A stretch of DNA of 64,000 nt, taken from the NCBI GenBank assembly GCA_900298995.1, contig OMIC01000003.1, positions 62,001-126,000 on the forward strand. Direction: 5' to 3'. Positions 52,452 through 62,264 of this stretch are shown in pieces. Every line of letters begins with the position of its first letter. Position 1 is the first letter of the stretch. Source of the DNA: Hyphomicrobiaceae bacterium. GTDB taxonomy: Bacteria > Pseudomonadota > Alphaproteobacteria > Rhizobiales > Aestuariivirgaceae. The notes below the pieces were generated by a model, which saw only the letters and a program-made list of their open reading frames with translations, did no database searches and had not been told where the DNA came from. Both the position numbers and the translations under genes were made by a program.

Positions 52452-53732
52452 ATGCACGACATCAAATTCATCCGCGATAACCCAGAGGCCTTCGACAGGG
52501 GTCTGGCGCGCCGTGGTCTGCAGCCTTTGTCAGCCGAACTGCTCCGCATAGATGCCGAGCGCCGGGAGCATGTCCAGAAGCTCCAGGACGCGCAGGCTCG
52601 ACGTAATGCCGCTTCCAAGGAGGTGGGGGAGGCGATGAAGCTTGGCGACAAGGCGCGGGCCGAGTCGCTGAAGGCGGAGATGGTGGCACTCAAAGAGACA
52701 ATAGCCGCCGGGGAAACTGCTGAGCGCTCGATTGACCAACAGCTGATCGCTGCCCTAGCGGTCATTCCCAACCTGCCTCTGGATGAGGTTCCGGACGGGA
52801 AGGATGAGACCGGTAATCGTGAGGTGCGGCGCTGGGGCGCGATCCCCGCCTTTGCTTTTGAGCCCCGTCAACACTTCGACATCGGCGAGTGGCTTGGTCA
52901 AATGGACTTTGAGTCGGCCGCACGGCTGTCAGGTGCGCGTTTTGTGGTTCTCAAGGCGCAGATCGCACGTCTGGAACGGGCACTCGCGCAGTTCATGCTG
53001 GATCATCAGACGGCCACGAACGGCTATACGGAGCATTACGTGCCCTACATGGTCAATGATGCTGCCATGTTTGGAACGGGGCAATTGCCGAAGTTTTCAG
53101 ATGACCTTTTCCGGACGGTCGATGGCCGCTGGCTCATACCGACAGCCGAAGTCTCGCTCACCAATCTCGTTCAGGGACAGGTGTTGGACGAGAAGGATCT
53201 TCCATTGCGGCTGACGGCTTATACGCCCTGTTTTCGGGCCGAGGCAGGTGCTGCGGGGCGGGATACGCGCGGCATGATCCGTCAGCATCAGTTTTCAAAG
53301 GTTGAACTTGTTTCCATCACGTCCCCAGAGCAATCGCGCGGAGAACTCGAGAAAATGACAGAAGCGGCTGAGAGCGTCCTTCAGGCGCTTGGCCTTCCAT
53401 ACCGTGTGATGTTGCTCTGCAGCGGCGATATGGGTTTTGGAAGCCGCATGACCTACGATCTGGAAGTATGGCTTCCGGGTCAAAACAACTATCGGGAAAT
53501 ATCCTCGTGCTCCGTCTGCGGCGATTTCCAGGCCCGGCGGATGGATGCTCGCTACAAGCCGCATGATGGCAAGGGTACACGTCATGTGCATACCCTGAAT
53601 GGCTCCGGCTTGGCGGTAGGTCGAACACTGGTAGCAATCCTGGAGAATTATCAGAACGCTGATGGGAGCGTAACAATTCCTGACGCCTTGCGGCACTATA
53701 TGGGCGGGGCCGACAGGATTTCGAGGAAGTGA
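52452..53732 (+). CDS. serS: seryl-tRNA synthetase
   Basis: Class II aminoacyl-tRNA synthetase, 426 residues. An N-terminal antiparallel coiled coil (about 25-105) that clasps the tRNA extra arm, then motif 2 around [28 protein letters not shown], and motif 3 [32 protein letters not shown] precedes the ATG. Normal in length. Confidence 0.96.
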   Translation: MHDIKFIRDNPEAFDRGLARRGLQPLSAELLRIDAERREHVQKLQDAQARRNAASKEVGEAMKLGDKARAESLKAEMVALKETIAAGETAERSIDQQLIAALAVIPNLPLDEVPDGKDETGNREVRRWGAIPAFAFEPRQHFDIGEWLGQMDFESAARLSGARFVVLKAQIARLERALAQFMLDHQTATNGYTEHYVPYMVNDAAMFGTGQLPKFSDDLFRTVDGRWLIPTAEVSLTNLVQGQVLDEKDLPLRLTAYTPCFRAEAGAAGRDTRGMIRQHQFSKVELVSITSPEQSRGELEKMTEAAESVLQALGLPYRVMLLCSGDMGFGSRMTYDLEVWLPGQNNYREISSCSVCGDFQARRMDARYKPHDGKGTRHVHTLNGSGLAVGRTLVAILENYQNADGSVTIPDALRHYMGGADRISRK

Positions 53733-53736
53733 TATC

Positions 53737-54498
53737 ATGCGAATACTGGTGACCAATGACGATGGCATACACGCACCGGGCCTGGAGACGATGGAGCGTA
53801 TTGCGCGTACACTCTCGGATGATGTCTGGGTCGTTGCCCCCGCAGAGGAGAACTCGGGCGCAGGTCACTCGCTCTCGCTTGCGGAGCCTATCCGGTATCG
53901 CAAGATCGATCAGCATCGTTTTGAAGTCGCCGGAACCCCTACGGATTGTGTTGTGATGGCGGCACGGAAGATCCTGCCAGGAGACCCCGATCTCGTACTT
54001 TCAGGTGTCAATCGAGGGCAGAACATTGCTGACGACGTGACCTATTCTGGCACGATAGCCGCAGCGATGGAGGGAACCCTACTGGGTTTCAAATCGATAG
54101 CCTTCAGTCAGGTGACAGGCATTCATGGTAATGGGTTTTCCTATGAAGTTGCAGAAAAACACGGGCCTGACATCGTTGCGCGTCTAGTCAGGATGAACTT
54201 TGGGCCCGGCAGTCTGATGAATGTCAATTTTCCTGATTGTCGGGCCGAAGACGTGCAGGGAGTAGAAGTGACCCGACAGGGCAAGCGGGACGTGAACCTG
54301 CTCCACCTTGATGAACGGACTGATATGCGCGGCAACAACTATTACTGGCTTGGGTTCAAGAGAGAACGCGGCAATCCGCCAGTTGGTACGGATTTGTGGG
54401 CGGTCTTCAACCGACGTATCTCCGTGACGCCGTTGCACATGAATCTCACGCAACTCGAGGCGATGGACGCCGTCCGCGCCGTTCTTGATCGCGCATGA
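53737..54498 (+). CDS. surE: 5'/3'-nucleotidase SurE
   Basis: 253 residues, metal-dependent survival-protein nucleotidase. MRILVTNDDGIHAPGLETM carries the metal ligands Asp8 and Asp9; Ser39-type site in AEENSGAGHSLS, GTPTDCVVMAA, SGVNRGQNIADDVTYSGTIA are all present. It begins 4 bp after serS and overlaps pcm by 4 bp. Confidence 0.95.
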   Translation: MRILVTNDDGIHAPGLETMERIARTLSDDVWVVAPAEENSGAGHSLSLAEPIRYRKIDQHRFEVAGTPTDCVVMAARKILPGDPDLVLSGVNRGQNIADDVTYSGTIAAAMEGTLLGFKSIAFSQVTGIHGNGFSYEVAEKHGPDIVARLVRMNFGPGSLMNVNFPDCRAEDVQGVEVTRQGKRDVNLLHLDERTDMRGNNYYWLGFKRERGNPPVGTDLWAVFNRRISVTPLHMNLTQLEAMDAVRAVLDRA

Positions 54499-55136
54499 GC
54501 GCTGACCGGCGGCGAAATCAATTGATCGAAACACTCAGGCGTCAGGGTATAAGGGACGAACGGGTGTTGACCGCGGTCGCGGCAACCGCCCGAGAGGCTT
54601 TCGTGGAACCAGCCTTTGCGGATCAGGCCTATGCTGATAGAGCGCTGCCTATTGCGTGCGGACAGACGATCTCGCAACCCTACATCGTGGCGTTGATGAC
54701 CGAGGCTCTCAGGGTGGAACCTGCGAACAGAGTTCTGGAGATAGGTACGGGGTCGGGTTACCAATGCGCCGTATTGAGCCGTCTCTGTCCGCACGTCTAC
54801 ACGGTCGAGCGTTTCCGAACGCTTGCTGAATCTGCGAGAGAACGATTTCAGACAGCTGGTTTACTGAACATAACCCAGAAGGTAGGTGACGGCTCGTTGG
54901 GCTTCCCTGAACACGAACCCTATGACCGGATCATGGTGACGGCTGCAGCTCGCGAAGTACCTGAAACGCTGCTGGCTCAGCTTTCACCGAGAGGGATCAT
55001 GGTGCTTCCGATCGAAGAGCGTCCTGGGAAACAAGACCTCTGGAGGTTGCGCAAGGATGAACGGGGGATTGAACGGGAGCACCTGATTCCGGTTCGCTTC
55101 GTTCCTTTGGTGGACGGGTTGCCGGGAGATCGGTAA
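54495..55136 (+). CDS. pcm: protein-L-isoaspartate O-methyltransferase
   Basis: 213 residues. Repairs isoaspartyl residues in damaged proteins with SAM. The substrate motif GQTISQPYIVALM (about 56-68) and the SAM site VLEIGTGSGYQCAVLSRL are both present, as are VTAAAREVPETLL and QLSPRGIMVLPIEE. It overlaps surE. This is the canonical Pcm, unlike the divergent copy at 23410. Confidence 0.95.
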   Translation: MSADRRRNQLIETLRRQGIRDERVLTAVAATAREAFVEPAFADQAYADRALPIACGQTISQPYIVALMTEALRVEPANRVLEIGTGSGYQCAVLSRLCPHVYTVERFRTLAESARERFQTAGLLNITQKVGDGSLGFPEHEPYDRIMVTAAAREVPETLLAQLSPRGIMVLPIEERPGKQDLWRLRKDERGIEREHLIPVRFVPLVDGLPGDR

Positions 55137-55203
55137 GCGTGGTTCATTGACGGTTTCTGTCTCCTCAGGCTAACCATAGCGGCATCAAGAAGGGAGAATC
55201 GCC

Positions 55204-55926
55204 ATGTTCTTCGCGTTCAGAATTGCCGCCTCTGCCACTTTCGTTGGTCTGCTCCTGCTTTCTGCTCAGCCAGCCGATGCCCGCGAGATTCAGCTTGGCG
55301 CCGTCACATATGAGGCTCGCCCCGAGCGACAGGTGATCAATGTGGGCGGAGAGCAGCTGCGTGGCATCCGTTTCGAGGTGCGCCAGAGCGATGTCGAGGT
55401 GCAGGACATCAAGGTCGTCTATGGTGATGGCCTGAGTGAAGATATTCGTGTCCGACAGGTTTTCCGCGCTGGTTCAAGCTCGAGGGTTTTCGAACTGGCG
55501 GCACCACGTCGCAATGTGAAGCAGGTGATTGTCACCTTTTCTCCGATGGGTCCGGCGAAGCTTGTTTTCTTTGGCGTCAGCAGTGGGGCGGAGCCAGCTG
55601 CTGACTGGGTTCGTTTGGGTTGCAAGGATGTTAGGTTTTTCGTTGATCGAGACACGTTAAAGGTTGGCATAGCCGAGGGCCGATTCAACGCAATTCGTTT
55701 GCGCGTTCGGTATTCCCCAATCGAGGTTTTCAGTCTGCGAGTTACCTTCGGAAATGGCAGCCGTCAGGACGTGCGAGTCAATGAATTCATTCCCGCCGGC
55801 GGTGGTACGCGTCCAATAAACCTTGCAGGCAGCAATCGCGGTATTGACCGTATCGAGTTGATCTACCGTTCCATTCCGACCAACAAGGGATCAGCGGAAG
55901 TCTGCATCGACGGGCTCAAGCAGTAG
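55204..55926 (+). CDS. secreted protein with two tandem beta-rich domains
   Basis: 240 residues. Signal peptide MFFAFRIAASATFVGLLLLS to ADA (about 27). Two repeats of about 90 residues follow: REIQLGAVTYEARPERQVINV to KLVFFGVS (about 28-130) and WVRLGCKDVRFFVDRDTLKV to ELIYRS (about 137-228). Both have the pattern IRFEVRQSDVEVQDIKVVYGDG / IRLRVRYSPIEVFSLRVTFGNG. It resembles DUF2541-type domains. Likely periplasmic; function unknown. AAGGGAGAATCGCC before the ATG. Downstream of pcm one usually finds an nlpD-like M23 peptidase and yajC; they are absent here. Confidence 0.78.
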   Translation: MFFAFRIAASATFVGLLLLSAQPADAREIQLGAVTYEARPERQVINVGGEQLRGIRFEVRQSDVEVQDIKVVYGDGLSEDIRVRQVFRAGSSSRVFELAAPRRNVKQVIVTFSPMGPAKLVFFGVSSGAEPAADWVRLGCKDVRFFVDRDTLKVGIAEGRFNAIRLRVRYSPIEVFSLRVTFGNGSRQDVRVNEFIPAGGGTRPINLAGSNRGIDRIELIYRSIPTNKGSAEVCIDGLKQ

Positions 55927-55941
55927 TTCCGGCGTTCACGT

Positions 55942-56841
55942 TCAGGGCTGTTCGAAATCCCGGATGGGCTCTATCCGGCGCGCGCGCTCGCGCATCGAGA
56001 TGTATACGGCTGACGTAATCAGAACACCCACACCGACGAAGGTCCAGCCATCCGGGAAGTCCCCGAAGAAGTACCACCCGGCGAAGGTTGCCATGATCAT
56101 TTCTGTATAGGCTAAGGGGGCCAGTAGTGACGCTTCGGCGTGGTCATAGGCCTTCACGATCAGATAGTGCCCAAAGTTTGCGATGAGGGACAGCAGGACA
56201 AAAAATCCCCACTGAGATGGAGTTGGCGGGATCCAGTAAAACAGGACGATCACGCTCATGATGAGTGCACCGGCAAGGCTTGTGTAGAATGTGGTCAGTA
56301 TCGCGGGCGCCGAGCCCGCGATTTTTCGTGTCAACAGCAGGTATATCGCGAGGCTCGCGCCAGAACACAAAGCCAGGAACATGCCCGGGCTGAAGTCCTG
56401 AAAGCCTGGTCGAATAATGATGAGAGTGCCTATGAATCCGACGGTGACGGCCGTCCATCTCCGGATACCGACGTGTTCTCCAAGGACCAGGGGAGACAAG
56501 ATCGTAACAATCAAAGGTTGGACGAAAAAGATCGCCAAAGTTTCCGCAATCGAGAGATAGTGGAGTGCCGCGAAAAAGAACGCAGTTGCAGCGACGATCA
56601 GGCTGGCCCGTAGAGCATGCATGGCGGGCAAGTTGGGAACGAGTCCCCTTATGCCGCCAATCCGAATTGCAAAAGGCAACGTCAATAGGGCACCGAAGAA
56701 CAATCGTGCCCAGACGATCTGCATCACCGGCACGCCTTGCCTTCCAAGATGTTTCGCCACGACGTCGAGAAAGGGCAGCAGCGCCATGGCGCCAAGCATC
56801 AACCCGATTCCGATGAGTGACCGGCTTTGCCGGTGGCTCAT
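55942..56841 (-). CDS. EamA/DMT-family permease
   Basis: 299 residues, ten hydrophobic helices in two EamA halves (about 10-145 and 155-290). GVPVMQIVWARLFFGALLTL and LLAPLAYTEMIMATFAGWYF are typical conserved segments. Drug/metabolite transporter superfamily; the substrate is unknown. It starts 2 bp after the stop of the dimethylglycine-dehydrogenase-like gene, so it may move a related N-methylated amino acid (inference). Confidence 0.88.
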   Translation of the reverse strand: MSHRQSRSLIGIGLMLGAMALLPFLDVVAKHLGRQGVPVMQIVWARLFFGALLTLPFAIRIGGIRGLVPNLPAMHALRASLIVAATAFFFAALHYLSIAETLAIFFVQPLIVTILSPLVLGEHVGIRRWTAVTVGFIGTLIIIRPGFQDFSPGMFLALCSGASLAIYLLLTRKIAGSAPAILTTFYTSLAGALIMSVIVLFYWIPPTPSQWGFFVLLSLIANFGHYLIVKAYDHAEASLLAPLAYTEMIMATFAGWYFFGDFPDGWTFVGVGVLITSAVYISMRERARRIEPIRDFEQP

Positions 56842-56843
56842 CT

Positions 56844-59267
56844 TCAGGCCTTCAGACGGTCGTTGCGAGGATCCCAGGCAGGCTCGGGTATTATCAGAGC
56901 CTTGCGACGTTCCGTGAACATCATGACTTCGAACTCGGTACCAGGCTCGGTCATACCAGGAGAAACATAGGCAAAGGCCAATGACTTGCCTGTCTTGTGA
57001 CCGAACGCGCCCGAAGTGGTGATACCAACAAGCTTGTCACCGGCATAGACGGGTTCATTACCCACGCAATCCGAGTCGGTGTTGTCGACTGCCAGGTAGA
57101 CCAGTTTCATGCGAGGTCCGCGCTGCTTGTTTCGCAATGTAGGGAGCCTGCCGATGAAGTCGCTTTTGTCGAGCCTGAGGAAGCGTTCCATCGAGGCTTC
57201 GATCATGTCGATCTCCGTCGTCAGTTCTGAGCCCCAGCCACGATAGGCCTTTTCCATGCGGAGCGAATTCATGGCATAAGTACCGAAAAGGCGAATTCCA
57301 TGAGTTTTGCCGGCACGCATGAGGGCATCGAATACCACTGGCATCTTTGCCATGGGCACGTGCAGTTCCCATCCCAATTCACCGACGTAGTTGACCCGGA
57401 GGAGGCGGACCCCCTCGACGCCTGCAACGGTTGCGACCTTGCCCGTCAACCAGCGAAAAGCAGGGTTTGACAGGTCTGTCTGTGTGCACGGGGCGAGAAC
57501 CTGCCGTGAAAGAGGCCCCGCGAGAACGAGGACGCCGAAGTTATCCGTCACATCCGTGATTATGACCTCTTCAGAGTCGATCTTTCGCCAGTTCATCTGG
57601 TCAAGGTCGTGCAGTTCGGCGACTGCTGCGGAGAGCACATAGAAGTGCTCGGGCCCTAGTCTTGTAACCGTCAGTTCCGACTCTATGAAGCCGTTGGCGT
57701 TGAGCAGATGACCGAGGATTATGCCGCCATCTTTCGTCGGGATTTTGTTGGCGCAGATCCGCTCCAGGAAGGCGTATGCATCCTTTCCTCGGACCTCGTA
57801 TTTGGAGAAGGTTGACAGGTCCATGAGGCCCACGCGCTCCCGCACAGCAAGGGCTTCTTCCCGGACGGAGTCCCACCAGTTCGAGCGCTTGAAGGAGTAG
57901 GCTTCACCGTTGCCTGACTTATCGTACCAGCGGGGCCGTTCCCAGCCGAAAATCTGAGCAAACTGCGCACCCTCTGCCTTCAGAATCTCGTACAAGGATG
58001 ACTTGCGAAGTCCGCGTCCAACCTGGTGCTGTTCGGCAGGTTTGTAGCAGTAATACATATGGTGATAGTCGGCGACAGACACTTCAGCCGTGTAGTCCTT
58101 GGTAGCCCAGTTTCCGAACCGGCGGGGGTCGAATTCCCGCATGTTGATCTCTGCCTGACCATGGACCATCCACTGGGCAAGATACTTGCCGGCCCCACCG
58201 CCCTGGCAGATCCCAATTGAGGCGCCGCAATGCATCCAGTAGTTTCGGGGTCCCGGGGCGGGGCCAGAGAGATAGACACCATCTGGCGTGTGGGTGATTG
58301 CACCTGAGATGATGGATTTGATGCCAGTCTGTCCAAAGAGAGGAAGACGTTCGGTCGCCTTTTCAAGCCAAGGCATGATCCGGTCGAGTTCCGGGGCTTC
58401 GAGTTCGCTCTCATAGTCCCAACGGGGAGGCTGGCCGTCCCAGCACACATGCGCTGTGGCAGTTTCATAGGGGCCGACGAGGACGCCGTTTGTCTCCTCG
58501 CGCAGGTAGGCGTGGGAGTAGGGGTCACGAACCACTGGTAGCTCCATCTGAAGGTCGATCAGTTCCTTCAGAGGCTCGGTAATCACGTAATGATGAAGCA
58601 TGTTCGCTATGGGGACGTTGTGTCCCGTCCACGAGCCGACCACATCACAATAGGATCCAGCCGAATTGACCACATGCTGGCAATCTATGGTCCCCTGCTC
58701 GGTAAACACGCGCCATTCGCCATTGGGGAGAAGCTTGATGTCCATCACACGGTTGCGGCGCGAGATTTCTGCGCCAAGCTGGCGGGCGCCAGCAGCCATG
58801 GCGTTTGTGATGTCGGCTGGCGCCACATGACCGTCGGTGACGGTCCGGAACGCTGCCTTGATTCCGAAGGTTTCAAGATACGGGTGGTATTGCCTGATCT
58901 CAGATGGTCCGATGATCTCGCATTCGTAACCTGCCAAACGTGAAATGCCGTAGACATACTTCAGCCAATTGAGTTCCTCGTCGGTGGTGGCGAGGCGCAA
59001 TCCACCGCAGCCATGCCACGAAACGGCCTGACCGGTGAGCTTTTCCAGCCTTGGATAGAGTTCGGTGCCATAGACGTGCACCTTGGTCATGTTGAGGGAG
59101 CCGTTGAAATGGGGGCATTGGCCGGCCGCGTGCCAGGTCGAACCCGAAGTCAGTTCACCCTTTTCGATCAGGACGATATCAGTCCAGCCCTCGAGGGCCA
59201 GATGGTAGAGCAGGCCCACTCCCATCACGCCACCACCGACAATCACCACACGCGCATGCGACTTCAT
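56844..59267 (-). CDS. FAD-dependent dimethylglycine/sarcosine dehydrogenase-like protein with aminomethyltransferase domain
   Basis: 807 residues. N-terminal FAD-binding DAO domain (RVVIVGGGVMGVGLLYHLAL, about 6-25) with GSTWHAAG containing His46, the position of the covalently FAD-linked histidine in dimethylglycine dehydrogenase. An FAO-type linker follows (to about 435), then a GCV_T/folate-binding domain (about 440-690) and a GCV_T C-terminal barrel (about 705-800, GITTSGAFGHKTGKSLAFAYV). It likely demethylates an N-methylated glycine or betaine derivative, passing the methyl to tetrahydrofolate. GGAGAGTGAA precedes the ATG. The exact substrate is unknown. Confidence 0.9.
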   Translation of the reverse strand: MKSHARVVIVGGGVMGVGLLYHLALEGWTDIVLIEKGELTSGSTWHAAGQCPHFNGSLNMTKVHVYGTELYPRLEKLTGQAVSWHGCGGLRLATTDEELNWLKYVYGISRLAGYECEIIGPSEIRQYHPYLETFGIKAAFRTVTDGHVAPADITNAMAAGARQLGAEISRRNRVMDIKLLPNGEWRVFTEQGTIDCQHVVNSAGSYCDVVGSWTGHNVPIANMLHHYVITEPLKELIDLQMELPVVRDPYSHAYLREETNGVLVGPYETATAHVCWDGQPPRWDYESELEAPELDRIMPWLEKATERLPLFGQTGIKSIISGAITHTPDGVYLSGPAPGPRNYWMHCGASIGICQGGGAGKYLAQWMVHGQAEINMREFDPRRFGNWATKDYTAEVSVADYHHMYYCYKPAEQHQVGRGLRKSSLYEILKAEGAQFAQIFGWERPRWYDKSGNGEAYSFKRSNWWDSVREEALAVRERVGLMDLSTFSKYEVRGKDAYAFLERICANKIPTKDGGIILGHLLNANGFIESELTVTRLGPEHFYVLSAAVAELHDLDQMNWRKIDSEEVIITDVTDNFGVLVLAGPLSRQVLAPCTQTDLSNPAFRWLTGKVATVAGVEGVRLLRVNYVGELGWELHVPMAKMPVVFDALMRAGKTHGIRLFGTYAMNSLRMEKAYRGWGSELTTEIDMIEASMERFLRLDKSDFIGRLPTLRNKQRGPRMKLVYLAVDNTDSDCVGNEPVYAGDKLVGITTSGAFGHKTGKSLAFAYVSPGMTEPGTEFEVMMFTERRKALIIPEPAWDPRNDRLKA

Positions 59268-59400
59268 TTCACTCTCCGGGTTGGACGGTGACCAGATTAG
59301 GCTGGGGGCGGGCCGTCGCTCAAGATCCAGTCAAATTTCCTTCACCCTGCCAATAGGGTTTTCTTGGAGAAATCGCTGCAGGGGTGGTGAGAAGATTTCA

Positions 59401-60138
59401 TCATAGGGCGGTAGCCTCAAACAGCATCAATCCGGTAGCAATAGCGACATTCAATGACTGGACGTTGCCGCGCATGGGGATCCTGACGAGTGTGGAGCAG
59501 GCCGCTTCCGTCTCCGGGGTGAGACCGGTTCCCTCGCTTCCCATCACGATCAGGAGTGGCTCGCGATACGTGCGTCGATAACTGCTCGTGGCGGAGAGGC
59601 TCGTTCCGACGGTTTCGCCTGGCCAAATCCGGAGAAGATCAAGAAAAGCTTGCCGGTCATGTCTCACCATGGGAACGGCAAAAATGGAGCCCATTGTGGC
59701 TCGCACACAATCGGGGGCAAACGGATCACAGCAATGTCCTGCTAGAATGACACCGGAGGCCCCCGCGGCATCAGCCGTGCGGATGATGGTGCCGAGATTG
59801 CCCGGATCGCGTATGTCCTCCAACGCCAGCCAAAGCCCGGTCGGCTGCACCGGTCCGCCCCAGCGCTGTTCAAACACCCCGACGATCGTCGGCGGATTTG
59901 CCTGGGCGCTTATGCTGGCCATTGTCTTGGCGTCGAGCTTCAGGCAGGTGGCCTTGCCCCAGGTCTCCAATGTGTCCGTGGAGAGCAGGTAGTGTGGCTC
60001 CCAACCCAAGTCTCGGGCCCGGGCCAGCACTTTGGGACCTTCAGCCACAAAGAGGCCGGTCTCCTGGCGATGTTTCTTGTCCGCCAGAGATCGGATGAGC
60101 TTCAACGTAGGGTTCCGAGGTGAAGTGATGCTGAGCAT
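59401..60138 (-). CDS. SpoU/TrmH-family RNA 2'-O-methyltransferase
   Basis: About 245 residues. N-terminal substrate-binding domain (LSITSPRNPTLKLIRSLADKK then ETGLFVAEGPKVLARA) and SPOUT catalytic domain with motif 1 LEDIRDPGNLGTIIRTADAA, motif 2 LIVMGSEGTGLTPE and motif 3 IPMRGNVQSLNVAIATGLML (deep trefoil knot). It methylates a ribose in rRNA or tRNA; the exact target is not predictable. An in-frame GTG at 60147 has a closer ribosome site (AGG) and could be the true start. Confidence 0.88.
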   Translation of the reverse strand: MLSITSPRNPTLKLIRSLADKKHRQETGLFVAEGPKVLARARDLGWEPHYLLSTDTLETWGKATCLKLDAKTMASISAQANPPTIVGVFEQRWGGPVQPTGLWLALEDIRDPGNLGTIIRTADAAGASGVILAGHCCDPFAPDCVRATMGSIFAVPMVRHDRQAFLDLLRIWPGETVGTSLSATSSYRRTYREPLLIVMGSEGTGLTPETEAACSTLVRIPMRGNVQSLNVAIATGLMLFEATAL

Positions 60139-60173
60139 GACGTGCACTTTAACCTGCGCTATAGGAAGTTTCC

Positions 60174-62264
60174 ATGAACATCCAGCCAGACATCAAAACC
60201 GGATTTTCGGTGTGCCCCCATGACTGCCCGTCTGCCTGCGCCTTGGAGGTGGAGGTTCTGGACGATCGAACAATCGGACGGGTGAGGGGGGCGAAGTCCA
60301 ATTCCTATACCCTGGGTGTCATCTGTGAGAAGGTGGCACGCTATGCGGAGCGCATCCACCACCCTGAGCGACTGCTGTATCCCTTGAAGCGCAAAGGTCC
60401 CAAGGGTTCAGGCGACTTCCAGAGGATTAGCTGGGAGGACGCTCTTGGCGAAACCGCCGAAGCCATGCTTCGGGCCGAGGCAGACTTTGGACCTACCGCG
60501 GTGTGGCCCTATTACTATGCCGGCACGATGGGTTATGTGATGCGAGACGGTATCAACCGGCTGCGCCATGCCAAAGGTTACTCCAACCTTGGCGATACTT
60601 TTTGTGTTGCGCTTTCGTGGTCCGGTTACCTCGCAGGCACAGGAAGCGTCTCGGGCGTCGATCCGCGCGAGATGCAGAAATCGGACCTGATCGTGATCTG
60701 GGGCGGCAATCCCGTCAATACCCAGGTCAACGTTATGACCCATGCCATGATGGCGCGGAAGAACCGTGGTGCCCGGATCGCCTGCGTAGATATTTACGAG
60801 ACCGGCACAATGAAGCAAGCGGACGTGAAGCTTCTGATCCGTCCCGGAACCGACGGCGCTCTGGCGGCTGCGGTGATGCACGTGCTGTTTCGTGATGGGT
60901 ATGCCGACTGGGACTATCTGAACAGATACACCGATGCACCTCGTGCTTTCGAGGCTCATTTGCAGACAAAGACGCCCGCTTGGGCTTCGCGTATCTGCGA
61001 TGTTCCGGTGCCGGAAATCGAAGCCTTTGCGCGATTGATTGGGGAAACGAAGAAGACCTACTTCCGCATAGGCTACGGTTTTACCCGTTCGCGCAACGGC
61101 GCAGCAAATATGCATGCCGTAACCTCGATCCCGGCCGTCACGGGTGCGTGGGCGCATGAGGGTGGTGGAGCGCTTCATTCGAACAGCGGCATGTATGGGA
61201 TGAACAAAACAATGATCGAGGGTCTGGATGTCCGCAAGCGCGGGATCCGCATTCTGGATCAGAGCCGAATAGGGCCAGTGCTTCTTGGGGAACCCTACGA
61301 TTTGCAGGACGGGCCTCCCGTGAAAGTGTTGTTGGTTCAGAGCACCAACCCGGCCTCGGTCGCCCCCGACCAGAACCAGGTGAAAAAAGGATTAATGCGC
61401 GAGGACCTCTTCACCTGCGTACACGAGCAATTCATGACTGAGACAGCGAAATTTGCTGACATTGTGGTGCCTGCGACAATGTTCCTCGAGCACGACGACA
61501 TTTATCAGGGCGGTGGCCATTCCCATCTCCTCCTCGGGCGCAAACTGGTCGAAGCTCCAGGGGAATGCCGGAACAATCACGACGTGATCTGCGACCTCGC
61601 CACCCGTGTTGGTGCGGAGCATCCAGGTTTTCAAATGACTCCTCGTGAGCTGATCGACTGGACGTTGGTGCATTCGAACCGACCCGATCTGTCCAGGCTT
61701 GACGCTGACAACTGGATCGACGTCATGCCGGAGTTTGACAAAGCCCATTTTCTCAGAGGTTTTGGGCATGCCGATGGCAAGTATCATTTCCGGGCAGATT
61801 GGCGGAAAGTCAGATTTCGGAGTACTGAAGCGCCAGTGGGACCTGTAGACGACCTTCCCGTTTTTCCGGACCATTGTGAAACGATCGAAGAGGCAACCCC
61901 CGAATATCCCTTCCGTCTTGCAACCAGTCCGGCTCGTACGTTTCTCAATTCGACTTTCAACGAGACGCCCTCTTCGCGGCAAAGGGAAGGGCGGCCAACA
62001 GTGTTTGTTCACCCCGAGGATCTCATAGCCCTGGGTCTGTCAGACGGACAGAAGGTCAAGGTAGGCAGTGCCCGCGGTGTGGTAACGATGCATGCGAAGG
62101 CGCAGGGGGGTCAACGGCGGGGTGTCTTGATTGCAGAATCCATCTGGCCCAATGAGTCTTTCGAGGATGGGAATGGAATCAATACGCTAACTGGTTGCGA
62201 CCAGCCCTCTCCAAACGGCGGCGGGGGTTTCCATGACAACCGTGTTTGGATCAAGGCAGCGTAG
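60174..62264 (+). CDS. molybdopterin-dependent oxidoreductase with N-terminal 4Fe-4S site
   Basis: 696 residues, DMSO-reductase family. 4Fe-4S ligands Cys14, Cys18, Cys22 and Cys51 (CPHDCPSAC and VICEK). Molybdopterin domain with VWPYYYAGTMGYVMRDGINR, LIVIWGGNPVNTQVNVMTHA, and a dinucleotide-binding C-terminal domain (about 570-690, LATSPARTFLNSTFNE, VFVHPEDLIALGLSDGQKVK). No twin-arginine signal, so cytoplasmic. The Mo ligand position is not certain. AGGAAG precedes the ATG. Substrate unknown; no accessory electron-transfer subunits nearby. Confidence 0.9.
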   Translation: MNIQPDIKTGFSVCPHDCPSACALEVEVLDDRTIGRVRGAKSNSYTLGVICEKVARYAERIHHPERLLYPLKRKGPKGSGDFQRISWEDALGETAEAMLRAEADFGPTAVWPYYYAGTMGYVMRDGINRLRHAKGYSNLGDTFCVALSWSGYLAGTGSVSGVDPREMQKSDLIVIWGGNPVNTQVNVMTHAMMARKNRGARIACVDIYETGTMKQADVKLLIRPGTDGALAAAVMHVLFRDGYADWDYLNRYTDAPRAFEAHLQTKTPAWASRICDVPVPEIEAFARLIGETKKTYFRIGYGFTRSRNGAANMHAVTSIPAVTGAWAHEGGGALHSNSGMYGMNKTMIEGLDVRKRGIRILDQSRIGPVLLGEPYDLQDGPPVKVLLVQSTNPASVAPDQNQVKKGLMREDLFTCVHEQFMTETAKFADIVVPATMFLEHDDIYQGGGHSHLLLGRKLVEAPGECRNNHDVICDLATRVGAEHPGFQMTPRELIDWTLVHSNRPDLSRLDADNWIDVMPEFDKAHFLRGFGHADGKYHFRADWRKVRFRSTEAPVGPVDDLPVFPDHCETIEEATPEYPFRLATSPARTFLNSTFNETPSSRQREGRPTVFVHPEDLIALGLSDGQKVKVGSARGVVTMHAKAQGGQRRGVLIAESIWPNESFEDGNGINTLTGCDQPSPNGGGGFHDNRVWIKAA

